DNA from: Methylobacterium sp. NMS14P
GTDB lineage: Bacteria; Pseudomonadota; Alphaproteobacteria; Rhizobiales; Beijerinckiaceae
DNA: 64,000 nucleotides
Direction of reading: 5' to 3'
NCBI RefSeq assembly: GCF_028583545.1
Contig: NZ_CP087106.1
Span: 2,836,501-2,900,500 of the forward strand
The notes beneath the pieces are model-generated. The model did not search any database. It was not told the DNA's origin and worked only from the letters and a program-made list of their open reading frames with translations. Numbering within the stretch: position 1 is the first letter of the stretch; the number at the start of each line of letters is the position of its first letter. The translations under genes were made by a program, and so were the position numbers. Positions 33,106 to 42,074 of the stretch are shown here, one piece after another.

Positions 33106-34365
33106 ATGCTCGACGTGACGCCGACCCCTCTGCAGCGTCTCCTGCGCGAGCGCCGTCGCGGCTACAGCCTGCCGGCCGAGTTCTACCTGAGCCCCGAAGT
33201 CTTCGAGGCCGACATGGCGGTCATCTTCGGCCGCCACTGGATCTACGTCGGCGTCGAGCCCGACGTGCCGGAGGCGGGCGACGTCATGGTCGTCGACATC
33301 GGCAAGACCTCGGTGGCGATCGTCCGGGACGACGACGGCGCCGTCCGGGCCTTCCACAACGTCTGCCGCCACCGCGGCGCCCGGCTCGTCCACGAGGAGA
33401 AGTCCACCGTCGGCAACCTCGTCTGCCGCTACCATTCCTGGACCTACGACCTCACCGGCGCCCTCATCCACGCCGACCACATGGGGCCGGATTTCAGGCG
33501 CGGCTGCCACGGGCTCAAGCCGGTCCACATCCGCTCGCTCGAGGGCCTGCTCTTCGTCTGCCTCTCGGACGATCCGCCCGCCGATTTCGACGCGATGGCG
33601 GCCCGGCTCGGCCCCTACATCGCGCCCCACAACATCCGCGACACCAAGGTCGCCTTCCAGAAGGACATCATCGAGCCGGGCAACTGGAAGCTCACGATGG
33701 AGAACAACCGCGAGTGCTACCATTGCGGCGCGAACCATCCCGAGCTGACCGTGCCGCTCTTCGCCTACGGCTTCGGCTTCGCGCCCGAGGAGATGGACGA
33801 GCACGACCGCGCCCAGGCCGAGCGCTACGGCTGCCTGCTCCGGACGCACCACGGCGAGTGGGAGGCGGAGGGGCTGCCGTCGAAGGAGATCGACGAGCTC
33901 GACACCATGATCACGGGCTTCCGCACCGAGCGGCTGCCGCTCGACGGCGAGGGTGAATCCCACACGATCGACACCAAGGCCGCCTGCCGGAAGCTCCTCG
34001 GCAGCCTGACCAACGCCAAGCTCGGCGGCCTCTCGGTCTGGACCCAGCCCAATTCCTGGCACCACTTCCTCGGCGACCACGTCGTCACCTTCGCGGTGCT
34101 GCCGCTCGACGCCGAGCGCTCGCTCTTGCGCACGAAGTGGCTCGTCCACAAGGACGCGATCGAGGGCGTCGACTACGACCTCGCCAACCTGACCGGCGTC
34201 TGGGAGGCCACCAACGACCAGGACAGCGAGCTCGTCGGCATCTGCCAGCAGGGCGTGCGCAGCCCGGCCTACGAGCCCGGCCCGTACTCGCCCCACACCG
34301 AGATGCTCGTGGAGAAGTTCTGCAACTGGTACGTCGGCCGCATGGCCGCGCATCTGGGGCGCTGA
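33106..34365 (+). CDS. gbcA: glycine betaine monooxygenase, Rieske oxygenase subunit
   Basis: 419 residues from the ATG at 33106 with GGAGG upstream. The Rieske cluster ligands are C87-x-H89 (NVCRHRGARLVHEE) and C107-x2-H110 (LVCRYHSWTYDLTG). The mononuclear iron region begins NWKLTMENNRECYHCGANHP. The long alpha-subunit layout matches GbcA/BmoA enzymes that demethylate glycine betaine to dimethylglycine, releasing formaldehyde. Electrons come from the reductase encoded immediately downstream. The presence of dgcAB and soxBDAG nearby makes betaine the most likely substrate over related quaternary amines. Confidence 0.9.
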   Translation: MLDVTPTPLQRLLRERRRGYSLPAEFYLSPEVFEADMAVIFGRHWIYVGVEPDVPEAGDVMVVDIGKTSVAIVRDDDGAVRAFHNVCRHRGARLVHEEKSTVGNLVCRYHSWTYDLTGALIHADHMGPDFRRGCHGLKPVHIRSLEGLLFVCLSDDPPADFDAMAARLGPYIAPHNIRDTKVAFQKDIIEPGNWKLTMENNRECYHCGANHPELTVPLFAYGFGFAPEEMDEHDRAQAERYGCLLRTHHGEWEAEGLPSKEIDELDTMITGFRTERLPLDGEGESHTIDTKAACRKLLGSLTNAKLGGLSVWTQPNSWHHFLGDHVVTFAVLPLDAERSLLRTKWLVHKDAIEGVDYDLANLTGVWEATNDQDSELVGICQQGVRSPAYEPGPYSPHTEMLVEKFCNWYVGRMAAHLGR

Positions 34366-34367
34366 TC

Positions 34368-35507
34368 GTGGCCCCGGCCTTCGCCAGGGTCCCCGGATCG
34401 GCAGAGCCGGCCGCCGCGACGCTCGCGGCCACCGCGCCCTGGGACGCCGAGACGGACGACGTCCTCACCTGCGTCGCGGTGCGGCCCGAGACGCACGACG
34501 TGAAGACCTTCGTGCTCGCCGCCCGCGAGCCGCGGACGTTCCGCTACCTGCCCGGCCAGTTCCTCACCTTCGCCTTCGAGATCGGCGGCGAGACGCTCCA
34601 CCGCTGCTACACGATCGCCTCGGCACCGACCCGGCCGCACACCCTGGCGATCACCGTCAAGCGCGTGGCCGGCGGCCCGGTCTCGAACTGGCTGCACGAC
34701 AACCTGAAGCCCGGCGATACCGTCCGGGCGCTCGGTCCCATGGGCGAGTTCTCGTGCTTCGCCCATCCCGGGGCGAAGTACCTGCTCCTGTCGGGCGGCA
34801 GCGGCGTCACGCCGATGATGGCGATGGCGCGCACCCTCCACGACCTCGGGGCGGGCCGCGACGTGGCCTTCGTCCATTCGGCGCGCAGCCCGGCCGACAT
34901 CGTCTTCCGGGACGAGCTCGCCCTGATGGCCCGCCGCGACCTAGCGCTGCGCGTCCACGCGATCTGCGAGGCCGACACCCCGGGCGAGGCCTGGACGGGT
35001 CCGCGGGGCCGGCTGACCCCGGCGCTCCTGCGCGACCTGGTGCCCGATTTCCTGGAGCGCACGGTCTTCGTCTGCGGCCCCAAGCCCTACATGGACGCCG
35101 TGCGGGCGATGCTGGCCGAGGCCGGCTTCGACATGGCGCGGCACCACGCGGAGAGCTTCGATTTCGGCGCCCTGCCGGAGGCCGAGCAGGAGGCCGCGCG
35201 CGAGGCGGAGCAGGCCCTCGACGACGCCCCGGCCGCCGGCCTGCGCAGCTTCCGGGTCGAGTTCGCCAAGACCCGCCGGGTGCTCGACTGCCCGGAGGAC
35301 GTGACGGTGCTGGACGCGGCCCGCAGGGCCGGGATCCGCCTCCCCTCCTCCTGCGCCAAGGGCTTGTGCGGCACCTGCAAGTCGAAGCTGGCCTCCGGCA
35401 CCGTGGCGATGACCCACGCGGGCGGCATCCGCCAGCGCGAGATCGATGCCGGCATGGCCCTGCTGTGCTGCTCCAGGCCGACGAGCGACCTCGTCATCGA
35501 GCGGTGA
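34368..35507 (+). CDS. gbcB: glycine betaine monooxygenase, ferredoxin reductase subunit
   Basis: 379 residues from a GTG at 34368, two bases after the gbcA stop. An FAD-binding part (FRYLPGQFLTFAF, CYTIASAPTRPHTLAITVKR) and an NAD-binding part (LLLSGGSGVTPMMAMARTLH, VFVCGPKPYMDAVRAML) precede a C-terminal plant-type 2Fe-2S domain (LPSSCAKGLCGTCKSKLASG with a later LCC). It carries electrons from NAD(P)H to the Rieske oxygenase. About 55 acidic, Ala-rich residues link the two halves. Same operon as gbcA. Confidence 0.92.
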   Translation: MAPAFARVPGSAEPAAATLAATAPWDAETDDVLTCVAVRPETHDVKTFVLAAREPRTFRYLPGQFLTFAFEIGGETLHRCYTIASAPTRPHTLAITVKRVAGGPVSNWLHDNLKPGDTVRALGPMGEFSCFAHPGAKYLLLSGGSGVTPMMAMARTLHDLGAGRDVAFVHSARSPADIVFRDELALMARRDLALRVHAICEADTPGEAWTGPRGRLTPALLRDLVPDFLERTVFVCGPKPYMDAVRAMLAEAGFDMARHHAESFDFGALPEAEQEAAREAEQALDDAPAAGLRSFRVEFAKTRRVLDCPEDVTVLDAARRAGIRLPSSCAKGLCGTCKSKLASGTVAMTHAGGIRQREIDAGMALLCCSRPTSDLVIER

Positions 35508-35569
35508 GGACCGGGCCGCGCCCGGCCCCTCCCCGCATCGCACACCCCCTCGCCTTCGGGAGTGCTCCC

Positions 35570-37612
35570 GTGATCGCCAACGCCGACGCGCTGCTGAAGC
35601 CCCTGACCATCAAGGGGCTGACCATCCGCAACCGGGTGATGTCCACCAGTCACGCGCCGGGCTACGGCCGCGACGGCAAGCCCCAGGAGCGCTACCAGCT
35701 CTACCACGCCGAGAAGGCCAGGGGCGGGATCGGGCTGACCATGTTCGGCGGCTCCTCGTCGGTCGCCCCCGACAGCCCGGCCGCCCCCTGGAACCAGATC
35801 TCCGTCGCCGACGACGCGGTGATCCCGTACTTCCGGCAGTTCGCCGACCGGGTCCACGCCCACGGCGGCAAGCTGATGATCCAGCTCACCCATATGGGCC
35901 GGCGCACCAAGTGGGACACCGAGCACTGGCTGCCGACGCTCGCGCCCTCGCCGCGCCGGGAGCCCGCCTCCCGCACCCTCCCGAAGGAGATGGAGGCCGA
36001 GGACATCGCTCGCGTCGTGCGGAGCTTCGCGGCGGCCGCGCGACGCTGCCGCGAGGGCGGCCTCGACGGCTGCGAGGTCTCGGCCGCCCACGGCCACCTG
36101 ATCGACCAGTTCTGGTCGCCCGCGGTCAACCGGCGCACCGACAAGTATGGCGGCAGCCTGGAGAACCGGATGCGCTTCGGCATCGAGGTCCTGGAGGCGA
36201 TGCGCGCCGAGGTCGGCGACGCTTACGTCATCGGCATCCGCATGTCCGGCGACGAGATGATCGCCGACGGCCTCTCGCAGGAGGATTGTCTCGCCATCGC
36301 GTCGGGATACGCCCGGCGCGGCCTCGTGGACTTCCTCAACGTCCTGGGCGGGCAGGCGCGGGACCACATCGCCCACGCGATCTCCCTGCCCAACATGTCC
36401 TTCCCGGTGGCGCCGTTCCTGTTCCTGCCGAGCGCGATCAAGCGCGAGGTCGACGTGCCGGTCTTCCACGCCCAGCGCGTCACCGACCTCGCGACCGCCG
36501 CCCGCGCGGTGGCGGAGGGCCACGTGGACATGGTGGCGATGACCCGGGCGCACATCGCCGACCCGCACCTCGTGCGCAAGCTCTCCGAGGGCCGGGCCGA
36601 CGACATCCGCCAGTGCGTCGGCGCGGGCTACTGCATCGACCGGATCTACGTCGGCGGCGACGCCCTCTGCATCCAGAACGCCGCCACCGGCCGCGAGGCC
36701 ACGATGCCGCACGAGATCCGCAGGGCGGATGTGCGCCGCCGCGTCGTAGTCGTCGGCGCGGGGCCCGCCGGGCTCGAGGCGGCCCGCGTCTGCGCCGAGC
36801 GCGGTCACGCGGTCGTGCTGTTCGAGAAGGGCGCCCAGCCCGGCGGACAGATCACCCTGGCGGCGAAGGCCGGCTGGCGCGAGGCGATGTCGGGCATCAC
36901 CCGGTGGCTCGTCGGCCAGGTCACGAAGCTCGGCGTCGACCTGCGCCTGAACACGGCCGCCACCGAAGAGGCGATCCGCGCCGAGAAGCCCGAATTGGTG
37001 ATCGTCGCCACCGGCGGCAGCCCGTCCCGCGGCCACGCCAAGGGGGCGGAGGCGCACGCCGTGACCACGGCCGAGGTGCTCTCCGGCGCGGTCGAGCCGA
37101 CCGGCTCGGTCCTGCTCTACGACGAGATGGGCCAGCACAACGCGGCCTCGGTCGCCGAGCTCCTGGCCAAGCGCGGCTGCCTCGTGGAGATCGCCACCCA
37201 CGACCGGATGGTGGCCGAGGAGGTCGGCACCACCAACCAGCCGATCCACCTGCGCGAACTCTACAGGCTCGGCGTGGTGATGACGCCGAACATGGAGCTG
37301 ATCGAGATCTATCCCGAGGGCAACCGCTACGTGGCGGCCCTGCGCAACACCATGACCGACGCCGAGGAGGAGCGCCTCGTCGACCGCATCGTGGTGGATC
37401 ACGGGACGCTCCCGGTGGACAGGCTCTACCACGGCCTCAAGGCTGGCTCGGTGAACCGCGGCCAGACCGACCAGGGGGCCCTGCTCCGCGGCGATCCGCA
37501 GCCCTTCGACCTGTCCGGGGGCTACGCCCTCCACCGGATCGGCGATGCCGTGGCCGGACGCAACATCCACGCGGCGATCTACGACGCCCTGCGGCTGTGC
37601 AAGGACATCTGA
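35570..37612 (+). CDS. dgcA: dimethylglycine dehydrogenase flavoprotein subunit DgcA
   Basis: 680 residues from a GTG at 35570. The N-terminal half is an old-yellow-enzyme-type TIM barrel (LKPLTIKGLTIRNRVMSTSH, then GGLDGCEVSAAHGHLIDQFW, then VNRRTDKYGGSLENRMRF), followed by a 4Fe-4S Cys cluster region (RQCVGAGYCIDRIYVGGDAL, then CIQNAATGRE). The C-terminal half has a dinucleotide fold (VVVVGAGPAGLEAARVCAER). It matches DgcA, which oxidises dimethylglycine to sarcosine and formaldehyde. It sits between gbcAB and dgcB in one direction. A dimethylamine or trimethylamine dehydrogenase relative is the main alternative; context favours DgcA. Confidence 0.88.
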   Translation: MIANADALLKPLTIKGLTIRNRVMSTSHAPGYGRDGKPQERYQLYHAEKARGGIGLTMFGGSSSVAPDSPAAPWNQISVADDAVIPYFRQFADRVHAHGGKLMIQLTHMGRRTKWDTEHWLPTLAPSPRREPASRTLPKEMEAEDIARVVRSFAAAARRCREGGLDGCEVSAAHGHLIDQFWSPAVNRRTDKYGGSLENRMRFGIEVLEAMRAEVGDAYVIGIRMSGDEMIADGLSQEDCLAIASGYARRGLVDFLNVLGGQARDHIAHAISLPNMSFPVAPFLFLPSAIKREVDVPVFHAQRVTDLATAARAVAEGHVDMVAMTRAHIADPHLVRKLSEGRADDIRQCVGAGYCIDRIYVGGDALCIQNAATGREATMPHEIRRADVRRRVVVVGAGPAGLEAARVCAERGHAVVLFEKGAQPGGQITLAAKAGWREAMSGITRWLVGQVTKLGVDLRLNTAATEEAIRAEKPELVIVATGGSPSRGHAKGAEAHAVTTAEVLSGAVEPTGSVLLYDEMGQHNAASVAELLAKRGCLVEIATHDRMVAEEVGTTNQPIHLRELYRLGVVMTPNMELIEIYPEGNRYVAALRNTMTDAEEERLVDRIVVDHGTLPVDRLYHGLKAGSVNRGQTDQGALLRGDPQPFDLSGGYALHRIGDAVAGRNIHAAIYDALRLCKDI

Positions 37613-37620
37613 GCCGAGCC

Positions 37621-39519
37621 ATGGCTGGTCCCGTCTCTCTGGCCACCGTGTTTCCCGGCCTCGTCTGGGCCATGGCGGCGCTGGCCCTCGTTCAGGTCGC
37701 GCGCCGGGCGACCCTCTGGCGGGCCGGCGCGACGGCCCCGGTGGCGTGGCTCGACGGCCTCGCCAAGCTGCCCCGGCGCTACCTCGTGGACGTGCACCAC
37801 GTCGTTGCACGGGATGCCTACGCGTCGCGGATGCACGCGGTGGTGGCGGGCGGCCTGCTCGCCGCCTCGGTCCTGACGGCCCTGGCGATCCTGCCGCCGC
37901 TCGGCGGCTCCGCGCCCTACTGGATCCTCGTCGCCCTGGCCTTCGGCGTCACGGCCGCCGGGTCGCTGCTCGTCGGCGCCCGCCGCTACCCGCGCCGTAC
38001 GCCGCGCCTCTCGTCCGGACGGTTCCAGATCCTGCCGGTCCTGCTCGTCGCCTACGCCCTCGGCGGCGCGGTGACGTCCCTCGCGCTGGCCGCCGGCGGC
38101 GGCTGCCTCCTCGCCCCGCTCGCCCTGGCGCTCGCGGCGGCCGGCGGGCTCGGCCTCGCCTTCGAGGTGCGCCACGGCCCGATGCGCCACGCGGCGGCGG
38201 GCGCCCTCCACCTCGTCGCCCATCCGAGGCCCGGCCGCTTCGAGGGGCGGCCCGACACCGCGCTCCAGCCCCTCGACCTCGCGGCGCCGCGCCTCGGCGC
38301 CGCGATACCGGCCGACTTCACCTGGAACCGGCTCCTCTCCTACGACGCCTGCGTCAGCTGCGGGCGCTGCGAGAGCGCCTGCCCGGCCTTCGCGGCCGGC
38401 CAGCCGCTCAACCCGAAGCGGCTCATCCAGGACCTCGTCGCCGGCCTGTCGCCGGCGGAGCCCGCCTACGCCGGCACGCCCTACCCGGGCGGCCGCGAGG
38501 CCGCGGGCGCGCGCGGACCCCTCGCCCGCCTGATCGGGCCGGATGCCCGGATCCATCCCGACACGCTGTGGTCCTGCACCACCTGCCGCGCCTGCGTCGA
38601 GGAATGCCCGATGATGATCGAGCACGTCGACGCGGTGGTGGCGCTCCGCCGCCACGAGACCCTGGAGCGCGGTGCCCTCCCCGAGAAGGCGGTCGCCCCG
38701 GTGACGGAGCTGCGCCAGGCCGGCGATCCCGGTGGCCGGCCGCTCCGGGCCCGCACCGACTTCGCCGCCGGCCTCGACCTGCCGCTGATCGCCGACCGGG
38801 AGAGCGCCGACGTGCTGCTCTGGCTCGGCGAGGGCGCCTACGATCTCCGCTACGGCCGCACGCTCCGGGCGCTGGTGCGGCTCCTGCGGGAGGCGGGCGT
38901 GGACTTCGCCGTCCTCGGCCCGGAGGAGCGCGACACCGGCGACCTCGCCCGGCGGCTCGGGGACGAGGCGACCTTCCAGGACCTCGCCCGCACGAACGCC
39001 GCGACGCTCGCCCGCCACCGCTTCCGGCGCATCGTCACGGCGGATCCGCACGCCCTGCACGCCCTGCGCAACGAGTACCCGGCCTTCGGCGCCTGCTACC
39101 CGGTGGTGCACCACACCGCGTTCCTCCTGGAGCTGGTCCGGGACGGGCGCCTGAACCCGGGGCGCCTGCCGGACCGGGCCGTGACCTATCACGACCCCTG
39201 CTACCTCGCCCGCTACAACGGGGAGACGGAGGCGCCCCGCGCCCTGCTCGACGCGATCGGGCTGACCCGGATCGAGATGGCCCGCTCCGGGCGCCGCGCC
39301 ATGTGCTGCGGCGGCGGTGGCGGCGCCCCGGTGAGCGACGTCCCCGGCGAGCGGCGCATCCCCGACCTGCGGATGGCCCAGGCGGCCGAGACCGGCGCCG
39401 GAACCGTCGCGGTCGCCTGCCCGTCCTGCACGGCGATGCTCGAGGGCGTGACCGACCGGAGGGCCGAGATCCGCGACGTCGCGGAGCTGCTCCTCGAGGC
39501 GGTCGAGGCGGGACGATGA
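37621..39519 (+). CDS. dgcB: dimethylglycine dehydrogenase iron-sulfur membrane subunit DgcB
   Basis: 632 residues. The N-terminal 220 residues hold several membrane helices (VFPGLVWAMAALALVQVARR, LLAASVLTALAILPPL, ILVALAFGVTAAGSLLVGAR). Two 4Fe-4S motifs follow (CVSCGRCESACPAFAAGQ and CTTCRACVEECPMMIEHVDA), then Cys-rich CCG-type motifs (YHDPCYLARYNGETEAPRAL, MCCGGGGGAPVSD, VACPSCTAMLEG). This is the layout of DgcB-like membrane reductases that pass electrons from the flavoproteins to the quinone pool. It is coupled to the next ETF-like gene by an ATGA overlap. Confidence 0.88.
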   Translation: MAGPVSLATVFPGLVWAMAALALVQVARRATLWRAGATAPVAWLDGLAKLPRRYLVDVHHVVARDAYASRMHAVVAGGLLAASVLTALAILPPLGGSAPYWILVALAFGVTAAGSLLVGARRYPRRTPRLSSGRFQILPVLLVAYALGGAVTSLALAAGGGCLLAPLALALAAAGGLGLAFEVRHGPMRHAAAGALHLVAHPRPGRFEGRPDTALQPLDLAAPRLGAAIPADFTWNRLLSYDACVSCGRCESACPAFAAGQPLNPKRLIQDLVAGLSPAEPAYAGTPYPGGREAAGARGPLARLIGPDARIHPDTLWSCTTCRACVEECPMMIEHVDAVVALRRHETLERGALPEKAVAPVTELRQAGDPGGRPLRARTDFAAGLDLPLIADRESADVLLWLGEGAYDLRYGRTLRALVRLLREAGVDFAVLGPEERDTGDLARRLGDEATFQDLARTNAATLARHRFRRIVTADPHALHALRNEYPAFGACYPVVHHTAFLLELVRDGRLNPGRLPDRAVTYHDPCYLARYNGETEAPRALLDAIGLTRIEMARSGRRAMCCGGGGGAPVSDVPGERRIPDLRMAQAAETGAGTVAVACPSCTAMLEGVTDRRAEIRDVAELLLEAVEAGR

Positions 39520-40739
39520 CCCGGCCGCGCCGCGACCCGCGCGCCGAGCGGGCCGCCCTGCGCGTCGCTCCCCGCGACGCCGGAGGCCGGCCGCGCTACG
39601 ACCGCACCGCGCCCCGGGCAGGCGGACGGCCGCGCCGCGACCCGCGCGCCGAGCGCGAGGGCCGGCGCGTCGCCGGCTTCGCCCGCCCGCGCTTCGACGT
39701 GAGCCAGCAGGACCGCGCGGAGGCACCGGTGGCGGTCCAGGCGGCCCGCCCGGCCCAGGCGGCCCCCGCCGTCGTGACGGTGGAAGACCCGGCCTTCCTC
39801 GTGGTCGCGGTGCCAGATTGCGCCGGCGGCCGGCTCTCGACCCACGACCGGCAGCTCCTCGGCGCCGCGCGCGTTCTCGCGGGCCGCGACGGCGCGGTCG
39901 TGCTGCTCGCCACCGGCGACTGCGCCGGATGCGGCGCGGCGGGCGCGGACCGTCTCGTCGCGCACGGAGACGGTGACCGGGCCTACGATCCGGCCGGCCG
40001 CGCCGCCCGGATCGCCGCGGCCCTGACGGCGCTCGATCCGCGGCACGTCCTGTTCCCGGAATCCCTCGACGGCGGCGACGTCGCCCGCCGGGTCGCGGTG
40101 CGGCTCGGCGCGCCGGTGTTCACCCAGGCCGAGGGCGTCTCCGCCTCCGGGCTGATCCGCCCGGCGCGGGGCCGCAGCGTCGAGCAGCGGGCCGCGCCGG
40201 GCCTGCTCGCCACCGTCGCGCCCGACGCGGTGGCCGAGTATGCCGGCCCGCCCCGCGAGGCGCGGCCGCTGACGGTCGCCATGGCGGAGCCCGCGCCCGC
40301 CGGGACGGCGATCCTCTCGGCGCAGCGCGTCCCGGCCGACCCGGCCACCGTGCCGCTCGCGCTCGCCGAGTTCGTCACCGCCGCGGGCAACGGCGTCACC
40401 GACCTCGACGCCTTCCGGCAGCTCGTCGCGGCACTCCGCGCGACGCCGGGCGCGAGCCGGGTCCTGTGCGATTCCGGGCTGATGCCGCGCCGGACCCAGG
40501 TCGGCGCCTCCGGCATCGTCCTGGCGGCGACCTGCTACCTCGCCCTCGGCATCTCCGGCGCGCCGCAGCACCTGCAGGGTGTCGCGGGCTGCGAGCACGT
40601 CGTGGCGGTCAACACCGACCTGCACGCGGCGATGATCGAGCGGGCGGGCCTCGCCGTCGTGCAGGACGCGCAGGCGGTCATGCCCGCCCTGCTGCGGCTC
40701 CTGGCCGAGGAGGCCGCGCGCCCGGAGGTCAGCCCGTGA
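39516..40739 (+). CDS. electron transfer flavoprotein alpha-like subunit
   Basis: 407 residues. The C-terminus has the FAD-binding ETF-alpha signature (GASGIVLAATCYLALGISGA, then PQHLQGVAGCEHVVAVNTDL). The first 60 residues are an unusual Arg-rich extension in which RPRRDPRAER occurs twice, because a 29-bp sequence (39522-39550) is perfectly repeated at 39627-39655. It would form a heterodimer with the next gene's product and take electrons from the dimethylglycine or sarcosine system to DgcB. Overlaps join it to both neighbours. Confidence 0.85.
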   Translation: MTRPRRDPRAERAALRVAPRDAGGRPRYDRTAPRAGGRPRRDPRAEREGRRVAGFARPRFDVSQQDRAEAPVAVQAARPAQAAPAVVTVEDPAFLVVAVPDCAGGRLSTHDRQLLGAARVLAGRDGAVVLLATGDCAGCGAAGADRLVAHGDGDRAYDPAGRAARIAAALTALDPRHVLFPESLDGGDVARRVAVRLGAPVFTQAEGVSASGLIRPARGRSVEQRAAPGLLATVAPDAVAEYAGPPREARPLTVAMAEPAPAGTAILSAQRVPADPATVPLALAEFVTAAGNGVTDLDAFRQLVAALRATPGASRVLCDSGLMPRRTQVGASGIVLAATCYLALGISGAPQHLQGVAGCEHVVAVNTDLHAAMIERAGLAVVQDAQAVMPALLRLLAEEAARPEVSP

Positions 40740-41518
40740 CCAGCGTCGTGCTCCTCTCCGCCGGACGGCATCCGGTCTCGGGCGCGACGGTCCTGCCGCG
40801 GCTGGAGGCCCAGGCGATCCGCGTCGCGACGGGCCTCGGCGAGGCCGTCGGCCTCCATGCCGGGCCGGACGCGGACGCCGTCGCGGACGCCCTAGGCCAC
40901 GGTCTGTCCCGGATCGTGCACGTCCCCGTGCCGGCGGGGGCGGATCCGGTGCCGGCCCTCTCCGCGCGCCTCGCGGCGATGGCGCCCGGCCTGATCCTCG
41001 CCGGTCGTCGCGGCCAGGGGGGCGACGAGACCGGGACGGTCCCCTACGCGGTCGCGGAGGCCCTCGGCTGCCTCCTGATCCCCGATATCGTCGCCCTGGC
41101 GGCCGGCGACGCGGGCGCTTGGTCCCTCGACCAGACCCTCGGCCGCGGCGCGCGCCGCCGCGTGACCCTGCGCGGGCCGGTCCTGGCCACGATCCATCCC
41201 GACGCGCCCACGCCGCTCCCCTTCGCCTACGGGCAGGCGCGGCGCGGCGTGATCGAGACCGTGGTGGGGGACCCGACCGCGGCGTCTGCCCCCGTCCCGG
41301 CCTTCGAGGAACGCCCCTATCGCCGCCGGCCGAAACTCGTGAAAGGTGCGCCGTCCGGCAGCTCGGCGGCGGATCGGCTCAGGGCGGCGACCGGCGAGGC
41401 CGCGTCCGGCGGCGGGCGCCTCCTCGTCCGGCCCGAGCCCGACGCGGCCGCCCGGGAGATTCTGGCTCACCTGCGCCGGATCGGCGTCCTCGCGCCGCCG
41501 GCCCGCGAACCCCGATGA
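40736..41518 (+). CDS. electron transfer flavoprotein beta-like subunit
   Basis: 260 residues from a GTG (40736) overlapping the preceding stop (GTGA). The segments LEAQAIRVATGLGEAVGLHA, LILAGRRGQGGDETGTVPYA and VAEALGCLLIPDIVALAA are ETF-beta-like. It is the partner of the alpha-like subunit in the betaine operon and would carry FAD/AMP-type electron transfer. The C-terminal 60 residues are Ala/Arg-rich and not otherwise recognised. Confidence 0.82.
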   Translation: MTSVVLLSAGRHPVSGATVLPRLEAQAIRVATGLGEAVGLHAGPDADAVADALGHGLSRIVHVPVPAGADPVPALSARLAAMAPGLILAGRRGQGGDETGTVPYAVAEALGCLLIPDIVALAAGDAGAWSLDQTLGRGARRRVTLRGPVLATIHPDAPTPLPFAYGQARRGVIETVVGDPTAASAPVPAFEERPYRRRPKLVKGAPSGSSAADRLRAATGEAASGGGRLLVRPEPDAAAREILAHLRRIGVLAPPAREPR

Positions 41519-42039
41519 GGAACCCGATGCCTATGACCTCCGACGACCTCCTGGCCCGGCTGCGCGAGCGCGGGGTCGCCTACAAGCTCTACGAGCACGC
41601 GCCTGTCCTGACCGTCGAGGCGATGATGGCGGCCTGCGGCGACATCGTCGGCGCGCACACCAAGAACCTGTTCCTGCGCGACGGCAAGAAGACGTACTTC
41701 CTGGTCACGCTCCGTCACGACGCCCAGGTGGACCTGAAGGCGTTCCGGGCCGTCCTCGGCGCGCGGGGCGGCCTGTCCTTCGCCAGTGCCGAAGCGCTCG
41801 GCGAGCAGCTCGGCGTCGCGAGCGGCGCGGTCTCGCCGCTCGCCGCCCTCAACGCCGCGCCGGGCAGCGTGCGGATCTTCGTCCAGGACAGCCTACTCAC
41901 GGAGGCGCGGATCAACGTCCATCCCCTGGTGAGCACGCGCACTCTCAACCTCACGCCGGACGACCTGCTGGCCGCGCTCCGCGCGGAGGGTCACGCGCCG
42001 GAGCCGTTCGCGCTGCCGGAGGCGGCGCAGGCGGCCTGA
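41515..42039 (+). CDS. prolyl-tRNA deacylase-like editing protein (YbaK/ProX)
   Basis: 174 residues from an ATG (41515) overlapping the ETF-beta stop (ATGA); an ATG at 41527 is an alternative. The conserved text YKLYEHAPVLTVEAM, TKNLFLRDGKKTYFLVTLRH and SPLAALNA belongs to the stand-alone ProX/YbaK deacylases, which hydrolyse misacylated tRNA such as Ala-tRNA-Pro. Its link to the betaine operon is unexpected; such genes are sometimes carried along by position. It converges on sdaA. Confidence 0.85.
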   Translation: MRNPMPMTSDDLLARLRERGVAYKLYEHAPVLTVEAMMAACGDIVGAHTKNLFLRDGKKTYFLVTLRHDAQVDLKAFRAVLGARGGLSFASAEALGEQLGVASGAVSPLAALNAAPGSVRIFVQDSLLTEARINVHPLVSTRTLNLTPDDLLAALRAEGHAPEPFALPEAAQAA

Positions 42040-42074
42040 CGCGGCCCCTGCGAGGCCCCCGCGGGACGTCGCGC

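Noticed and set aside
35087..37810. A 907-residue minus-strand frame opposite dgcA
   Set aside because: High-GC antisense shadow of a clear flavoenzyme gene, with no domain signature.
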